A stretch of 52,407 nucleotides of DNA from Candidatus Woesearchaeota archaeon (GTDB lineage Archaea > Nanobdellota > Nanobdellia > Woesearchaeales > GW2011-AR4), in assembly GCA_016185755.1 (NCBI GenBank), contig JACPMX010000014.1, positions 181,868-234,274 on the forward strand, read 5' to 3'. Position 1 is the first letter of the stretch. Each line of letters opens with the position of its first letter. Positions 39,640-48,022 of the stretch are shown piece by piece. The position numbers and the translations under genes were made by a program. The notes beneath the pieces are model-generated. The model did no database searches, was not told where the DNA came from, and saw only the letters and a list, made by a program, of their open reading frames with translations.

Positions 39640-40256
39640 ATTATAATTTATTAAAATATTTAGTAATTAATTATATTTTTTAGTTGTATTAATATATTTT
39701 ATTAATAGTATTTAAATAATAGCTTTAAATTATATATAAAATTAAACTCTTATTATAAAATATTCTTATTAAAATATTTATTCTTAAATAATTATTATAA
39801 CCTATATTTTAAATAATACTATTACTCATATATTAATTTTCTATATTGAAAAATTTAATTAAAAGTGAAGCTTAGTAGTGAAAAGTGAGAGTTCATAGAT
39901 AAAAAATGAGCATAATGAAACGAACATAGGGCCTGATTTTAAAATTTAGAAAGGGTAAATTTTCCTAAATCCCTTTTGTCCAGCTTTTATGCCTTGGCTA
40001 TCAGCTAATAACCGGATAGTTCGCTAAATGGCTAACCCCCTATTCAGCTGGAATAGCCTGGCAAAGTATTCAAAAATTAATCACGATACGGCTCAGATTA
40101 AAAGTGAGTATTTGTACTAAAAAATTAGGCACCATGAAAATTGGTATATGCTTTACTTTTATAACCTGTGTAAAACCAGAATTCAGCCTTTTCAGGCATT
40201 CTAAATCTGACCCATAAACATATAAATTCTTCCAGCCTATCTGTAAAGTGAGAGTT
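39640..40256. other. Very AT-rich gap with AAAAGTGA repeats
   Basis: The 678-base gap 39589-40266 has no gene. Bases about 39640-39860 are almost pure A and T. AAAAGTGA-type boxes occur at 39861, 39881 (AAAAGTGAGAGTT), 40100 (AAAAGTGAGTATT) and 40244 (TAAAGTGAGAGTT), the first two 20 bases apart and the last just before the zincin gene. They may be regulator sites; the AT-rich part could be an unwinding element, but no origin protein gene is near. Confidence 0.4.
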
Positions 40257-40266
40257 AAAGGCAAAA

Positions 40267-41058
40267 ATGTGCTATTCAGGGAGTCATGGAAGCGGTTTAG
40301 AGTACCTTGTGGGAAACTCCTATTCCGGAATTCACAGCAATATGAACTATTTCTCTAAATCTGTCGACGATAATTACTCGTCACTGGGCAATATGCTCTC
40401 AGCCGGGCCGGTTCAATACCACAAAATAACAGCAATCCCAAAATACAGCGGGCAAAAATACTTCGCAGCATATTCGGAGCATTTCACCCCTGAAATATTC
40501 CTGAGCCCTTCAAGGCCGAAAGCCCAGTTTGTCGTCGACAATGCCAAAGCAATGAGCATAGCGCAAGAGGCATTTGAATTGATGATGAATCACAAGCTGC
40601 CGGAAAACATCTCAATCAATATACTGCCTTTCGATGAATTTAAGCAGCTTCACTCATGCTTCGGCAGGTGGAGCAACGGCATCCTTGGATTTTCTCTGAA
40701 CGGAAAAGAAAAGAGGATTTTCGCAAGGGAAAACAGCCTTGATGTTTTGCTGCTTGTCATAGGCCACGAGATAGGCCACGTTCTGACAGAAGCTCTGCCA
40801 AATAAGCACGATGAGGAAGCGAAGGCATTTGCCTTCTCAGTTGAATGGGCAAGAACGATAAAGCAGCACAATGTCGCAAATCTGGGCTCGAGCATAAAGG
40901 AGGATTTCGAGCCTGCAAGAAACGGGCTTCATGACGTTGCTTCCCAGTTTGTCGATTTAATGATAAGGCGAGGTAGGAAGGCTATGCAATTGCATGATAG
41001 TTTAGTAAGAAAATATGTTTCAATTTTCGACAACGAGTTATTCTATCAACGACCTTAA
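40267..41058 (+). CDS. Zincin metalloprotease-like protein
   Basis: A 263-residue protein with LLVIGHEIGHVLTEALPNKHDEEAKAFAFSVEW: HExxH at about residues 167-171 and a downstream Glu in DEEAKA that could be the third ligand, as in the gluzincin type. The N-terminus MCYSGSHGSGLEYLVGNSYSG is Ser/Gly/Tyr-rich and not a signal peptide. An AAAGTGAGAGTT repeat sits directly before the ATG. The end overlaps the convergent release-factor gene by 21 bases. Confidence 0.7.
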   Translation: MCYSGSHGSGLEYLVGNSYSGIHSNMNYFSKSVDDNYSSLGNMLSAGPVQYHKITAIPKYSGQKYFAAYSEHFTPEIFLSPSRPKAQFVVDNAKAMSIAQEAFELMMNHKLPENISINILPFDEFKQLHSCFGRWSNGILGFSLNGKEKRIFARENSLDVLLLVIGHEIGHVLTEALPNKHDEEAKAFAFSVEWARTIKQHNVANLGSSIKEDFEPARNGLHDVASQFVDLMIRRGRKAMQLHDSLVRKYVSIFDNELFYQRP

Positions 41059-42072
41059 TCCATGAAATGCATAAACAAATTGTCCAACACCACCCTTAAA
41101 AAATGATTCAATATCATGAGTGAAATGTTGACTTATAGAATCGCTAATGTAATTTCTGGTAAAGTCGTAAACTCTCATGTAGCCTCCGCGTGACGGGTCA
41201 GCTCTTTTCTCTCCGATTTTAGTGCTTTGCTCATCAAGGTATTTCACAACTCTTGAATAAAGTACTTTCATGGCATTTATTTTGTTTTGATTTTGAGACC
41301 TTCCTCTTGAGACAGCTGTTAACTTAGTCGGTATGTGCGTGACTCTTACGCCTGTGCTTGACCTATTTGCATGCTGTCCTCCTTTAGTGCTTGCTGCAAT
41401 GAATTCAAGGCTTAATTCCTCATCCTTTAATTCAAATTGGGAATGTATTATTTCCGGATCCACTACCACAGTTAAGTAGTTTGTCTGTTTTTTACTTCCA
41501 TCAAAATATATTATTTTATGTGAGCCATGCTCGCCCCTGAAATAAGCATATGCATTTTCACCAACTACCCGAAGCGTGATTTCACTTTCATCTTCATCCA
41601 CCACCTCAACGGCAAAACCTTTACTTCCAGCGAACTTTGAGTAAGCATCGCTAAACTTCTTTATATAGCTCTTTAACATTTCTTTGTCTCCAGCACCAGG
41701 TTGTAGTGTTATCAAAGCATTATTCGTATCATAATTGCCTGTGAACCTGTTTTCAAGCATAAATCCCCTAATCTGCTCAATAACACCATCGGCAAAATTA
41801 AAGGAATCTTCCAATGTTCCATTTTGTAATCTTCTCGCTTCGTCCAAATATAAAAGCGCAAAATCAGCTTCTTCCCGCAACTTTTTGTATCTGGCCTCCC
41901 TAGCTGCCAATGTTCCGTACTCCCTGTATGCTTCTTGGTCTGAACTTCCGCCAGCCAATAGCCGCTCGAGATCTTCAATCCTTTCTCTAGTATTGGAGCC
42001 TAAATAAATCTGCTCCATCTCGTGATCCATGAAACGGAGCTTAGCAATAATACTCTCTAATTTTTGTGCCAT
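41038..42072 (-). CDS. Bacterial-type class I release factor (RF1/RF2-like)
   Basis: A 344-residue full-length homolog of bacterial RF1/RF2, not of archaeal aRF1. The N-terminal coiled domain 1 (to about 110) is followed by TLQPGAGDKEM, the counterpart of the AGxGGxEA motif. The peptidyl-hydrolysis loop is KGGQHANRSSTGVRVTHIP (GGQ at 231-233) with the SRGRSQNQNKINAM and RGGYMRVYDFTRNYISD segments. Where RF1 has HRVQRVPxT and RF2 SPF, this protein reads HKIIYFDGSKKQT (185-197), so the stop-codon-reading tripeptide is missing. It may rescue stalled ribosomes or read another signal. Confidence 0.88.
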   Translation of the reverse strand: MAQKLESIIAKLRFMDHEMEQIYLGSNTRERIEDLERLLAGGSSDQEAYREYGTLAAREARYKKLREEADFALLYLDEARRLQNGTLEDSFNFADGVIEQIRGFMLENRFTGNYDTNNALITLQPGAGDKEMLKSYIKKFSDAYSKFAGSKGFAVEVVDEDESEITLRVVGENAYAYFRGEHGSHKIIYFDGSKKQTNYLTVVVDPEIIHSQFELKDEELSLEFIAASTKGGQHANRSSTGVRVTHIPTKLTAVSRGRSQNQNKINAMKVLYSRVVKYLDEQSTKIGEKRADPSRGGYMRVYDFTRNYISDSISQHFTHDIESFFKGGVGQFVYAFHGLRSLIE

Positions 42073-42116
42073 ATCTATGATAGAAATATAATGATTTATA
42101 AATCTTACTATTTTTA

Positions 42117-42749
42117 CTACTTTAAAATAACAACTTCTTTTCTCCAGAGATAAACATGCGCCTCTCCGTCCTCAATCCTGTAGAAAATCCTGCCTTCATC
42201 CTTTGTTGTTTGCCTGCACAAGGCCAGCACCCTATCAAACGAGTAATGGAATATGTTGGGGTCCCTCACTATGGTGTTATCAACCAGAAAATTGAATGCA
42301 ATCCCAAGCCTTGCAAGCCCCCATATCTTCCTTAGCATTGACTCCATGAAATCGTAATTGTCGGAATCAAGCCTTGTTGACAAGCCACCGGAGCAGAAAA
42401 CATAGTCAAATTTTTCATCAGTTTCCCATTCAAGAAGGTCAATCAATTTGAACTTCTCATGCGGGTATTTTTCCCTAGCAAAGTGAAGTGATGGCTCATA
42501 AACATCAACGCCGAAATACCCTGAAACTCCATTCTTCCTTAAAAACTTTGAAAAATCCCCTGTCCCGCAGCCGACATCAAGGCATTTTGTTCCATTCAAT
42601 GGCACTTTCGTGAATTCCGTGATTCTTGCAAGCCTTTGGTAATTGTCCTCTTTATGCGTGCCGAACCAGTAATCGGGATTTCCGGTGGCTGCAATCATGC
42701 CGTACATTCTGTCGTTTCTTGCGATGTCCTTTGCAGAAAGCTTTTGCAT
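42117..42749 (-). CDS. Class I SAM-dependent methyltransferase
   Basis: A 210-residue protein with SAM-binding CLDVGCGTGDFSKFLRKNG and acidic VDVYEPSLHFAREK, then FDYVFCSGGLSTRLDSDNYDFMESMLRKIW. The region after the core suits a small-molecule methyltransferase of the Methyltransf_25/11 type. The substrate is unknown. It stands 89 bases from the PAC2 gene on the same strand. Confidence 0.85.
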   Translation of the reverse strand: MQKLSAKDIARNDRMYGMIAATGNPDYWFGTHKEDNYQRLARITEFTKVPLNGTKCLDVGCGTGDFSKFLRKNGVSGYFGVDVYEPSLHFAREKYPHEKFKLIDLLEWETDEKFDYVFCSGGLSTRLDSDNYDFMESMLRKIWGLARLGIAFNFLVDNTIVRDPNIFHYSFDRVLALCRQTTKDEGRIFYRIEDGEAHVYLWRKEVVILK

Positions 42750-42838
42750 AATTGGATTGAACTTTTATAGAATATAAAGATTTGTCGTAATTCAATTTTT
42801 ATTTGATTGTGCCCAACTAAATTTTTTAGGGCTGATTT

Positions 42839-43549
42839 TCATCCCAGATAGCTCAGTTTCTTCTTGTCGCTTATCTCCTGCGCTTCCTGGCTTTTCTGAA
42901 GGATTGTCTTCAGCTTCTCCTCGAATTTCTGGGCCTGCTCCAGCAGCGGCTTGTAGTCCAGCTCCATGCCTAGGTACTTGTCCAGCGCCTCTATGACTTT
43001 TGCAGCAGCCTTGCTGTCAGGCAAATTTGAATGGGTTTCCGCAAAAAGGCAGCTTATTGGTATTTTCTCAACCCTTAAAAGAACAGCGCCTGTAACGCCT
43101 ATTATGATGCCCTCCTTTAGGGGTCCTATGCCTGCCTTCTCAAATGCCTTTGCAGTCTTCTCATCGCTTGAATAATAGAAGACCCTTGAGCCTTCGCTGT
43201 CTTCCCCTGAGCCAACCCCTTCAAGGGATATTATCTCCTTTGCCTGCAAATCAGATGCAAGCTTTCCTATCGTGGCTGCCATGTCCCATTCATAATGGGT
43301 TGCTGCGGTTATGGCATGCAAAATGACAACATTGTACTTCTGGTTGTAGAAAATGCCAAGCGGCTCAACAAGCTTGTTTTCATGTATTGCAACCATTGCA
43401 GGCATGTCATTGAACAGTATTTTGCCTATCTGCTCGGTCTTCAGGTGCTCTATAAGAAATTCTGAGGCTATCGTGCCAACAAGCCCGAAGCCCGGGAATC
43501 CCTCGACAATAGTGCAGTTCTTCGGCTTCTTCCATAATTTTACTTCCAT
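42839..43549 (-). CDS. PAC2-family proteasome-assembly chaperone
   Basis: A 236-residue PAC2 protein (COG2047/PbaB-like): TIVEGFPGFGLVGTIASEFLIEHLKTEQIG, AIHENKLVEPLGIFY, SLEGVGSGEDSEGSRVFYYSS and GVTGAVLLRVEKIPISCLFAETHSNLPDSKAAAKVIEALDKYLGMELD. The C-terminal helix ends YLG, resembling the HbYX-type tails that dock to the proteasome alpha ring, although without an exact HbYX. It would help assemble the archaeal 20S proteasome or act as an ATP-independent chaperone. Confidence 0.9.
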   Translation of the reverse strand: MEVKLWKKPKNCTIVEGFPGFGLVGTIASEFLIEHLKTEQIGKILFNDMPAMVAIHENKLVEPLGIFYNQKYNVVILHAITAATHYEWDMAATIGKLASDLQAKEIISLEGVGSGEDSEGSRVFYYSSDEKTAKAFEKAGIGPLKEGIIIGVTGAVLLRVEKIPISCLFAETHSNLPDSKAAAKVIEALDKYLGMELDYKPLLEQAQKFEEKLKTILQKSQEAQEISDKKKLSYLG

Positions 43550-43564
43550 GATACACCTCTTTGA

Positions 43565-44569
43565 TCAGTAAGCTGTTGTTGCAATCTTTTTGTGCAAAAC
43601 AAAAATATTATTGAAAACCTGCATCAGGTCCTTGTCAATCTCTTTTTCTATCCTTTCAATCAGGCTGTCCCATTGAGTGAATATGATTTCCCTGATTTTC
43701 TCTTTTTGCTTTTCGCCTTTGAATAACTTATTGACTGACTTTTTAAGGTTTTCTACAGTTATTTCAAGCCTTTTCATTTCTATTTCGAACTTTGAGATGA
43801 GTTTAGAGGAGTAGTAGACATCTTTGCTGATCCGGTCTATGCCTTCTGACACAAGCTTCGCAAGCTGGATTATGTCATCCGGGCTTGGTTTCTTGCGTAT
43901 CTTCCTCATCAAATCAGCCTTTTGCGGAACTACCCTGTTTTTCGTCTTTATCGCTTCAACCTTTATCTTCCTGTTGATGTTTTCCATGCTTCTCATCGTG
44001 AATGTCAATAGCCTGAATTCATGCTGCGCCTGCTTTTCAGCGTCCCAGCGCCTCTTCCTCATCTCTTGGGCAAGGTCTTCATGCACTTTGACAATTATTT
44101 TTTTTGCCTTATCAAGCTTACTGGCCAGCTTTGCATGCTCGCTTATGCTCTTTTCAAGCTCTTTTTTCTGCTTTTTGATGTCTTTGGCGCTTTCCGGGCT
44201 TTTTTCTTTTGAAATTTCTTTTTGAGCCTCATCCATCAGCTTTTCCTCCTCCTTTTTGCATAAACCATGGATATGGTGCAGCAGCCTGAAGTAAAGATAA
44301 AACAGGGCGCTGTCATAGAAATTTATGTACTTCAAGTCTTTGAACCCAAGCTTTATCTCAACAGTCAGCAAATAAATGGCGTGGCGCACTTTTAGAATGC
44401 TGCTTGGGCTTGACTTGATGCCTTTTGCCAGTTTTTCAAGCTCTGATTTCTCCTTTTTTAGCAGCGGAAAAATCCTGTCCAAATCCCAGCTTTTTTCCCT
44501 TACCTTGTTTGCCAGAGTGTAGTCAGGCAGCACTGAATAATACTTGAACGGAAAGGTTGAGAGGAGCAT
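43565..44569 (-). CDS. Coiled-coil hypothetical protein
   Basis: A 334-residue, Lys/Glu-rich helical protein with long heptads (residues about 100-170 and 240-310) and no membrane helix. The N-terminal FPFKYYSVLPDYTLANKVREKSWDLDRIFPLLKKEK is less charged. It lies between PAC2 and the four-gene ATPase-membrane operon, 44 bases from the latter, on the same strand. It could belong to that operon as a scaffold, but this is not shown. Confidence 0.7.
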   Translation of the reverse strand: MLLSTFPFKYYSVLPDYTLANKVREKSWDLDRIFPLLKKEKSELEKLAKGIKSSPSSILKVRHAIYLLTVEIKLGFKDLKYINFYDSALFYLYFRLLHHIHGLCKKEEEKLMDEAQKEISKEKSPESAKDIKKQKKELEKSISEHAKLASKLDKAKKIIVKVHEDLAQEMRKRRWDAEKQAQHEFRLLTFTMRSMENINRKIKVEAIKTKNRVVPQKADLMRKIRKKPSPDDIIQLAKLVSEGIDRISKDVYYSSKLISKFEIEMKRLEITVENLKKSVNKLFKGEKQKEKIREIIFTQWDSLIERIEKEIDKDLMQVFNNIFVLHKKIATTAY

Positions 44570-44613
44570 TTTTCCATTGATTTGTATAATTGTTTCTTAA
44601 TAAAAATACTTAA

Positions 44614-46383
44614 TTATTTTGTGCTATACATTTCTCCATATTCCTTTTCCGTGTGTTTTGGTGGCATTGGCTTGTTAACAGCTTCCATCATATTTCTCCA
44701 TGCGAATATATTTTGTATCATCGTTTTTCCCCACAAGTCCCATGGTCTTGTACCATAATCGAATCCACCTTTCGTGCCTATTTCGTTTAATATTGCTATT
44801 GTTTGGTCAAATTTCCTCATATCCCTTGTTAATTTTTCTATAATATACATTGAAACACCTCTAGAAGAAATGTGTGGTTCATTATTATCCCATTTCATGG
44901 TGCCATCTGGCACATCGTAATAGTATTTTCTGCCAGCATGCTTCCAAGCTATGTCACTTCCCTTCAAAAATTTGAAATCGAAAGCCGGGTTTTTGTCAGA
45001 TGGTAAAATATCAACTGAAAGAGTACCAACTCCTGGCGCATTGCTCTTAACAGAGAATCTGGATTGAGTTTTTATGCTATCCTCATTTCTCATGCCCCAG
45101 AGGCCCCATACTGATTTGTTGTTAGCCTGTACATAATCCATGATAGTGATACTGTAGGGATGGTAACGGCCGTCTCTAAGGTCATCTCTATATGTGTCGT
45201 GATGGGCATTTATGTAATTAACGGTTTCCAAAAGGTCTAATCTTCTAATAAACTGAGAAGGCACTTTTCTTTTAGTGCCCTCAGAATGCTTATCAAGCAT
45301 AATAGTTCCGTCATCGTCAACTTCCAGCGGGTAACCAAAAGGATCAAGCCCCGGTCCCAATTCATTTTCTTTGACATCCCATTTGGCAATTTTAATATTT
45401 TGCCCATAAATTTTTTTATAGTCTGTTGCATCATTTTTGTCAATTAATATCTCCTTTACAACAGCGCTTTCAGCACCTTTTCCATACATAATTGGCTGCA
45501 CTACCTTAAATGTGTTATAATAAACAAAATCTTCTCTTCTAAAGCGCTTCTGCGATAGTTTGTCATAAAACCCGTCTATTTTTAAGCTGCTTTCAGATGC
45601 AGCCTTAACAAAGTTATAATAGTTTTTCTCTATTTCAGCGTAAACCTTAAGGAAAGAGGGTCTTGTTTCTTCTTCAGAGCCACAATAGCTTAGGAGAATA
45701 TCATTAATCATTTCAGAATATACTGCTTTTATATACTCAAATCTTTGAGTTACAGCGTTTCTTTCTATCTCATTTTTAGCGGTGCTTAGAACAAATGACT
45801 TTACATCTTCGCACATTTGGTTTATTAATTTTCTATATTTCCCACTATAATTTCCTGCATTGTTGTAACCAAAAGGGCTTATAGTTGCAATCCATTCTTT
45901 TTTCATGCCTGCGATTGAGTACCTTATTTTTCCTTTTGGCGGAACAGGATATTGGTATTTTTTGCCCCTAACCATAATTTGTATCATTTCATCTTTTTCT
46001 ATATCTCCATTAGCTAATCCGTTCTGATATAAATTAAACTCAAATTTTGCTGTTTCTGCGTCAATATAAATCATCGATTTAGCGTAAACATCTTCAATTT
46101 CTTTTCTAAGTTCCTCAAAAAAATCCCAATTAGCTTCCACTGTGCTGGTTGCATTAGAACGAGCTTCCATTATAGCTAAAATATTTTTCTTCTTTAGCCT
46201 TTTGACAGGCTGGATTTCAAGTAAGTCCTGACCTTCGTATAATTCGTATTGTGGGTCATAGCCTGTGGCACTCTTTAAAGGCAGCCCTATTGCTCTTCTA
46301 ACACCTGTTATAAAGATGTTTTTAATTCTTTGTCTCCATTTGCTTGGTCCCTTTTTCTCAGGCTGCTGTTGTGGTTCTGCCAT
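44614..46383 (-). CDS. Operon protein 4 with YHPYS/WG module
   Basis: A 589-residue soluble protein without a known family. The N-terminus is basic (KKGPSKWRQRIKNIF), and a strand-rich middle contains MIQIMVRGKKYQYPVPPKGKIRYS. Residues about 380-440 read FIRRLDLLETVNY, DDLRDGRYHPYSITIMDYV and WGLWGMRNE; the 918-residue partner protein ends with the same order (FVRRVKIEDIED, EDLRFGTFHPFSRSHIDYT, WVYWGRRNY). So the two share a module. No Walker, nuclease or protease motif is seen. Its start overlaps the preceding gene by 26 bases. Confidence 0.75.
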   Translation of the reverse strand: MAEPQQQPEKKGPSKWRQRIKNIFITGVRRAIGLPLKSATGYDPQYELYEGQDLLEIQPVKRLKKKNILAIMEARSNATSTVEANWDFFEELRKEIEDVYAKSMIYIDAETAKFEFNLYQNGLANGDIEKDEMIQIMVRGKKYQYPVPPKGKIRYSIAGMKKEWIATISPFGYNNAGNYSGKYRKLINQMCEDVKSFVLSTAKNEIERNAVTQRFEYIKAVYSEMINDILLSYCGSEEETRPSFLKVYAEIEKNYYNFVKAASESSLKIDGFYDKLSQKRFRREDFVYYNTFKVVQPIMYGKGAESAVVKEILIDKNDATDYKKIYGQNIKIAKWDVKENELGPGLDPFGYPLEVDDDGTIMLDKHSEGTKRKVPSQFIRRLDLLETVNYINAHHDTYRDDLRDGRYHPYSITIMDYVQANNKSVWGLWGMRNEDSIKTQSRFSVKSNAPGVGTLSVDILPSDKNPAFDFKFLKGSDIAWKHAGRKYYYDVPDGTMKWDNNEPHISSRGVSMYIIEKLTRDMRKFDQTIAILNEIGTKGGFDYGTRPWDLWGKTMIQNIFAWRNMMEAVNKPMPPKHTEKEYGEMYSTK

Positions 46384-48022
46384 AATCTTCCCTCCTAACT
46401 TCTGACGATTGTACCATGAAACCTAATTTTGTTAATATAAATTCACCAAGTTCCCGATACGCGTTCTCGGCTGCTTTTAGAGTATCATTTAGGTCATTTA
46501 ACCTACTCAAAATATCTTTATTTGAAAACATGAAACCTATTGATTGCAAATTTTGACTGGCTCCTAAAGATGCTCTGGATGCTTTATCTAAGTCATATAG
46601 TAAAGCAAGTAATACCCTAGGATCTCTCGAAGTAGTTTCCAAATCTGTGCCTGATAATCTAAGTATATTTTCAACGAACTGCTTTTCACCCCTAACCGAG
46701 GTCTGTGCACTTCTTAAATGTGACAAAATTTGTGTAGTTATCTCGTCATTTATCAGCTGTATTTTTGCGCTCACAAAGTCTGTTAATGAGTCTATGCACC
46801 TATTGCTTATTGCATCAAAATCTTTTCTAAGTTTTTCTAGTTTTTTCTTCATTTTTTTTCTAAATCTCCTTAAACTTCCCATAATATTTTTAGCTGAATC
46901 CCTCTCAAGTTTTATTAAGGGCTTTATGGCGTTTTTTAGCTCTTCAACTTCAGGCTTAGCCATGATTCTTAACTCATTTATCCTTAAACTAAAAATTCTT
47001 TCCAATTCCTTTATAAAAGGGGATATTACTTTTGTTTTTCTGTACTGAGCTGAATCTATGTCTGCTATCTTATTATCAATATCTTGCAGCCATCTTTCAG
47101 GATATTCTCTTATTTCTTTCTTTTCCGCGAATAATTCAGATGCTATCTCAGTATTCCCAAATTTTGTGACAAAATTATCTGCTATTTTCCTGATACTGTT
47201 ATATACTTCCTCAAATTGTGTCCAGTCACCTGTTTTGTATGTGCTGATTCTTTCTCTTAGCCTCCTTAAGTATAACAATTGCACGTTGTATCTACTAAAC
47301 TGGATGTATGCAGGATTTGACTTTATCATCTGCTCTAATTTTTCATCTTTGAAATATGCAAATAAGCCAGGATATTGTTCTCCTCTTCCATAGAGGAAAG
47401 AGCTAACTTTTGCTGTAAAAAATTGTAAGTCTTCTGTTATAGATTCTCTACTATCCCAAGAACTAATTTCGTTAAGGTACTTCATCAAATAATCAATTTC
47501 TTCATTTGTTAAAGCAATAATTGTTTCTGTAATGTATTTCGCAATTTTTTCATTTTTTATGCTATTTATTGCATTTTGTAAATCTTTTCTATGCGGCGGT
47601 GTTTTTATATATGCAATAATATAACTTTTTTCTGGATGCGTTATGATATTGAAATATAGATTTATCAATTTACTGAAGCTGTCATCGCTTCCAAATACTG
47701 CTTCAGTCCTTTTTAGCTCATGCAATACAGCTTTTGATAACTCACTCTCAAATGCTTGAATTTGACCTTTTCCTGCTCTCAAAGTTCTCAAAAACAACAA
47801 GAAATTATTTTGACTGCTATTCCAAGTATCTTTAATAAGCTTAGCAAGAGCAGTATCAGGATCTTTTTCAAAAAATTGCTCTTCATTATCTAAAATCCTA
47901 GATACCACTACTCTTCTCGCGTCGGCCTTAGCTAATCCGGAAAGCCTATCCCCGAATATTTCTCCGAAAATAGATTCTACCCGCTTAAGATTTTCTATGA
48001 CCAAATCATTATCTTCTGTCAT
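46358..48022 (-). CDS. Operon protein 3, large helical protein
   Basis: A 554-residue protein predicted almost wholly helical, with a long coiled segment near residues 375-415 (GSLRRFRKKMKKKLEKLRKDFDAISNR). No membrane helix, metal site or catalytic motif is apparent. It overlaps the 918-residue gene upstream by 4 bases and the 589-residue gene downstream by 26 bases, so all are likely made together. A cytoplasmic scaffold linking the ATPase and membrane protein is a reasonable guess. Confidence 0.75.
   Translation of the reverse strand: MTEDNDLVIENLKRVESIFGEIFGDRLSGLAKADARRVVVSRILDNEEQFFEKDPDTALAKLIKDTWNSSQNNFLLFLRTLRAGKGQIQAFESELSKAVLHELKRTEAVFGSDDSFSKLINLYFNIITHPEKSYIIAYIKTPPHRKDLQNAINSIKNEKIAKYITETIIALTNEEIDYLMKYLNEISSWDSRESITEDLQFFTAKVSSFLYGRGEQYPGLFAYFKDEKLEQMIKSNPAYIQFSRYNVQLLYLRRLRERISTYKTGDWTQFEEVYNSIRKIADNFVTKFGNTEIASELFAEKKEIREYPERWLQDIDNKIADIDSAQYRKTKVISPFIKELERIFSLRINELRIMAKPEVEELKNAIKPLIKLERDSAKNIMGSLRRFRKKMKKKLEKLRKDFDAISNRCIDSLTDFVSAKIQLINDEITTQILSHLRSAQTSVRGEKQFVENILRLSGTDLETTSRDPRVLLALLYDLDKASRASLGASQNLQSIGFMFSNKDILSRLNDLNDTLKAAENAYRELGEFILTKLGFMVQSSEVRREDYGRTTTAA

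Noticed and set aside
39640-39860. Confirmed replication origin
   Set aside because: AT-richness alone is not enough; no Orc1/Cdc6 gene or recognisable origin recognition box with known consensus is seen.
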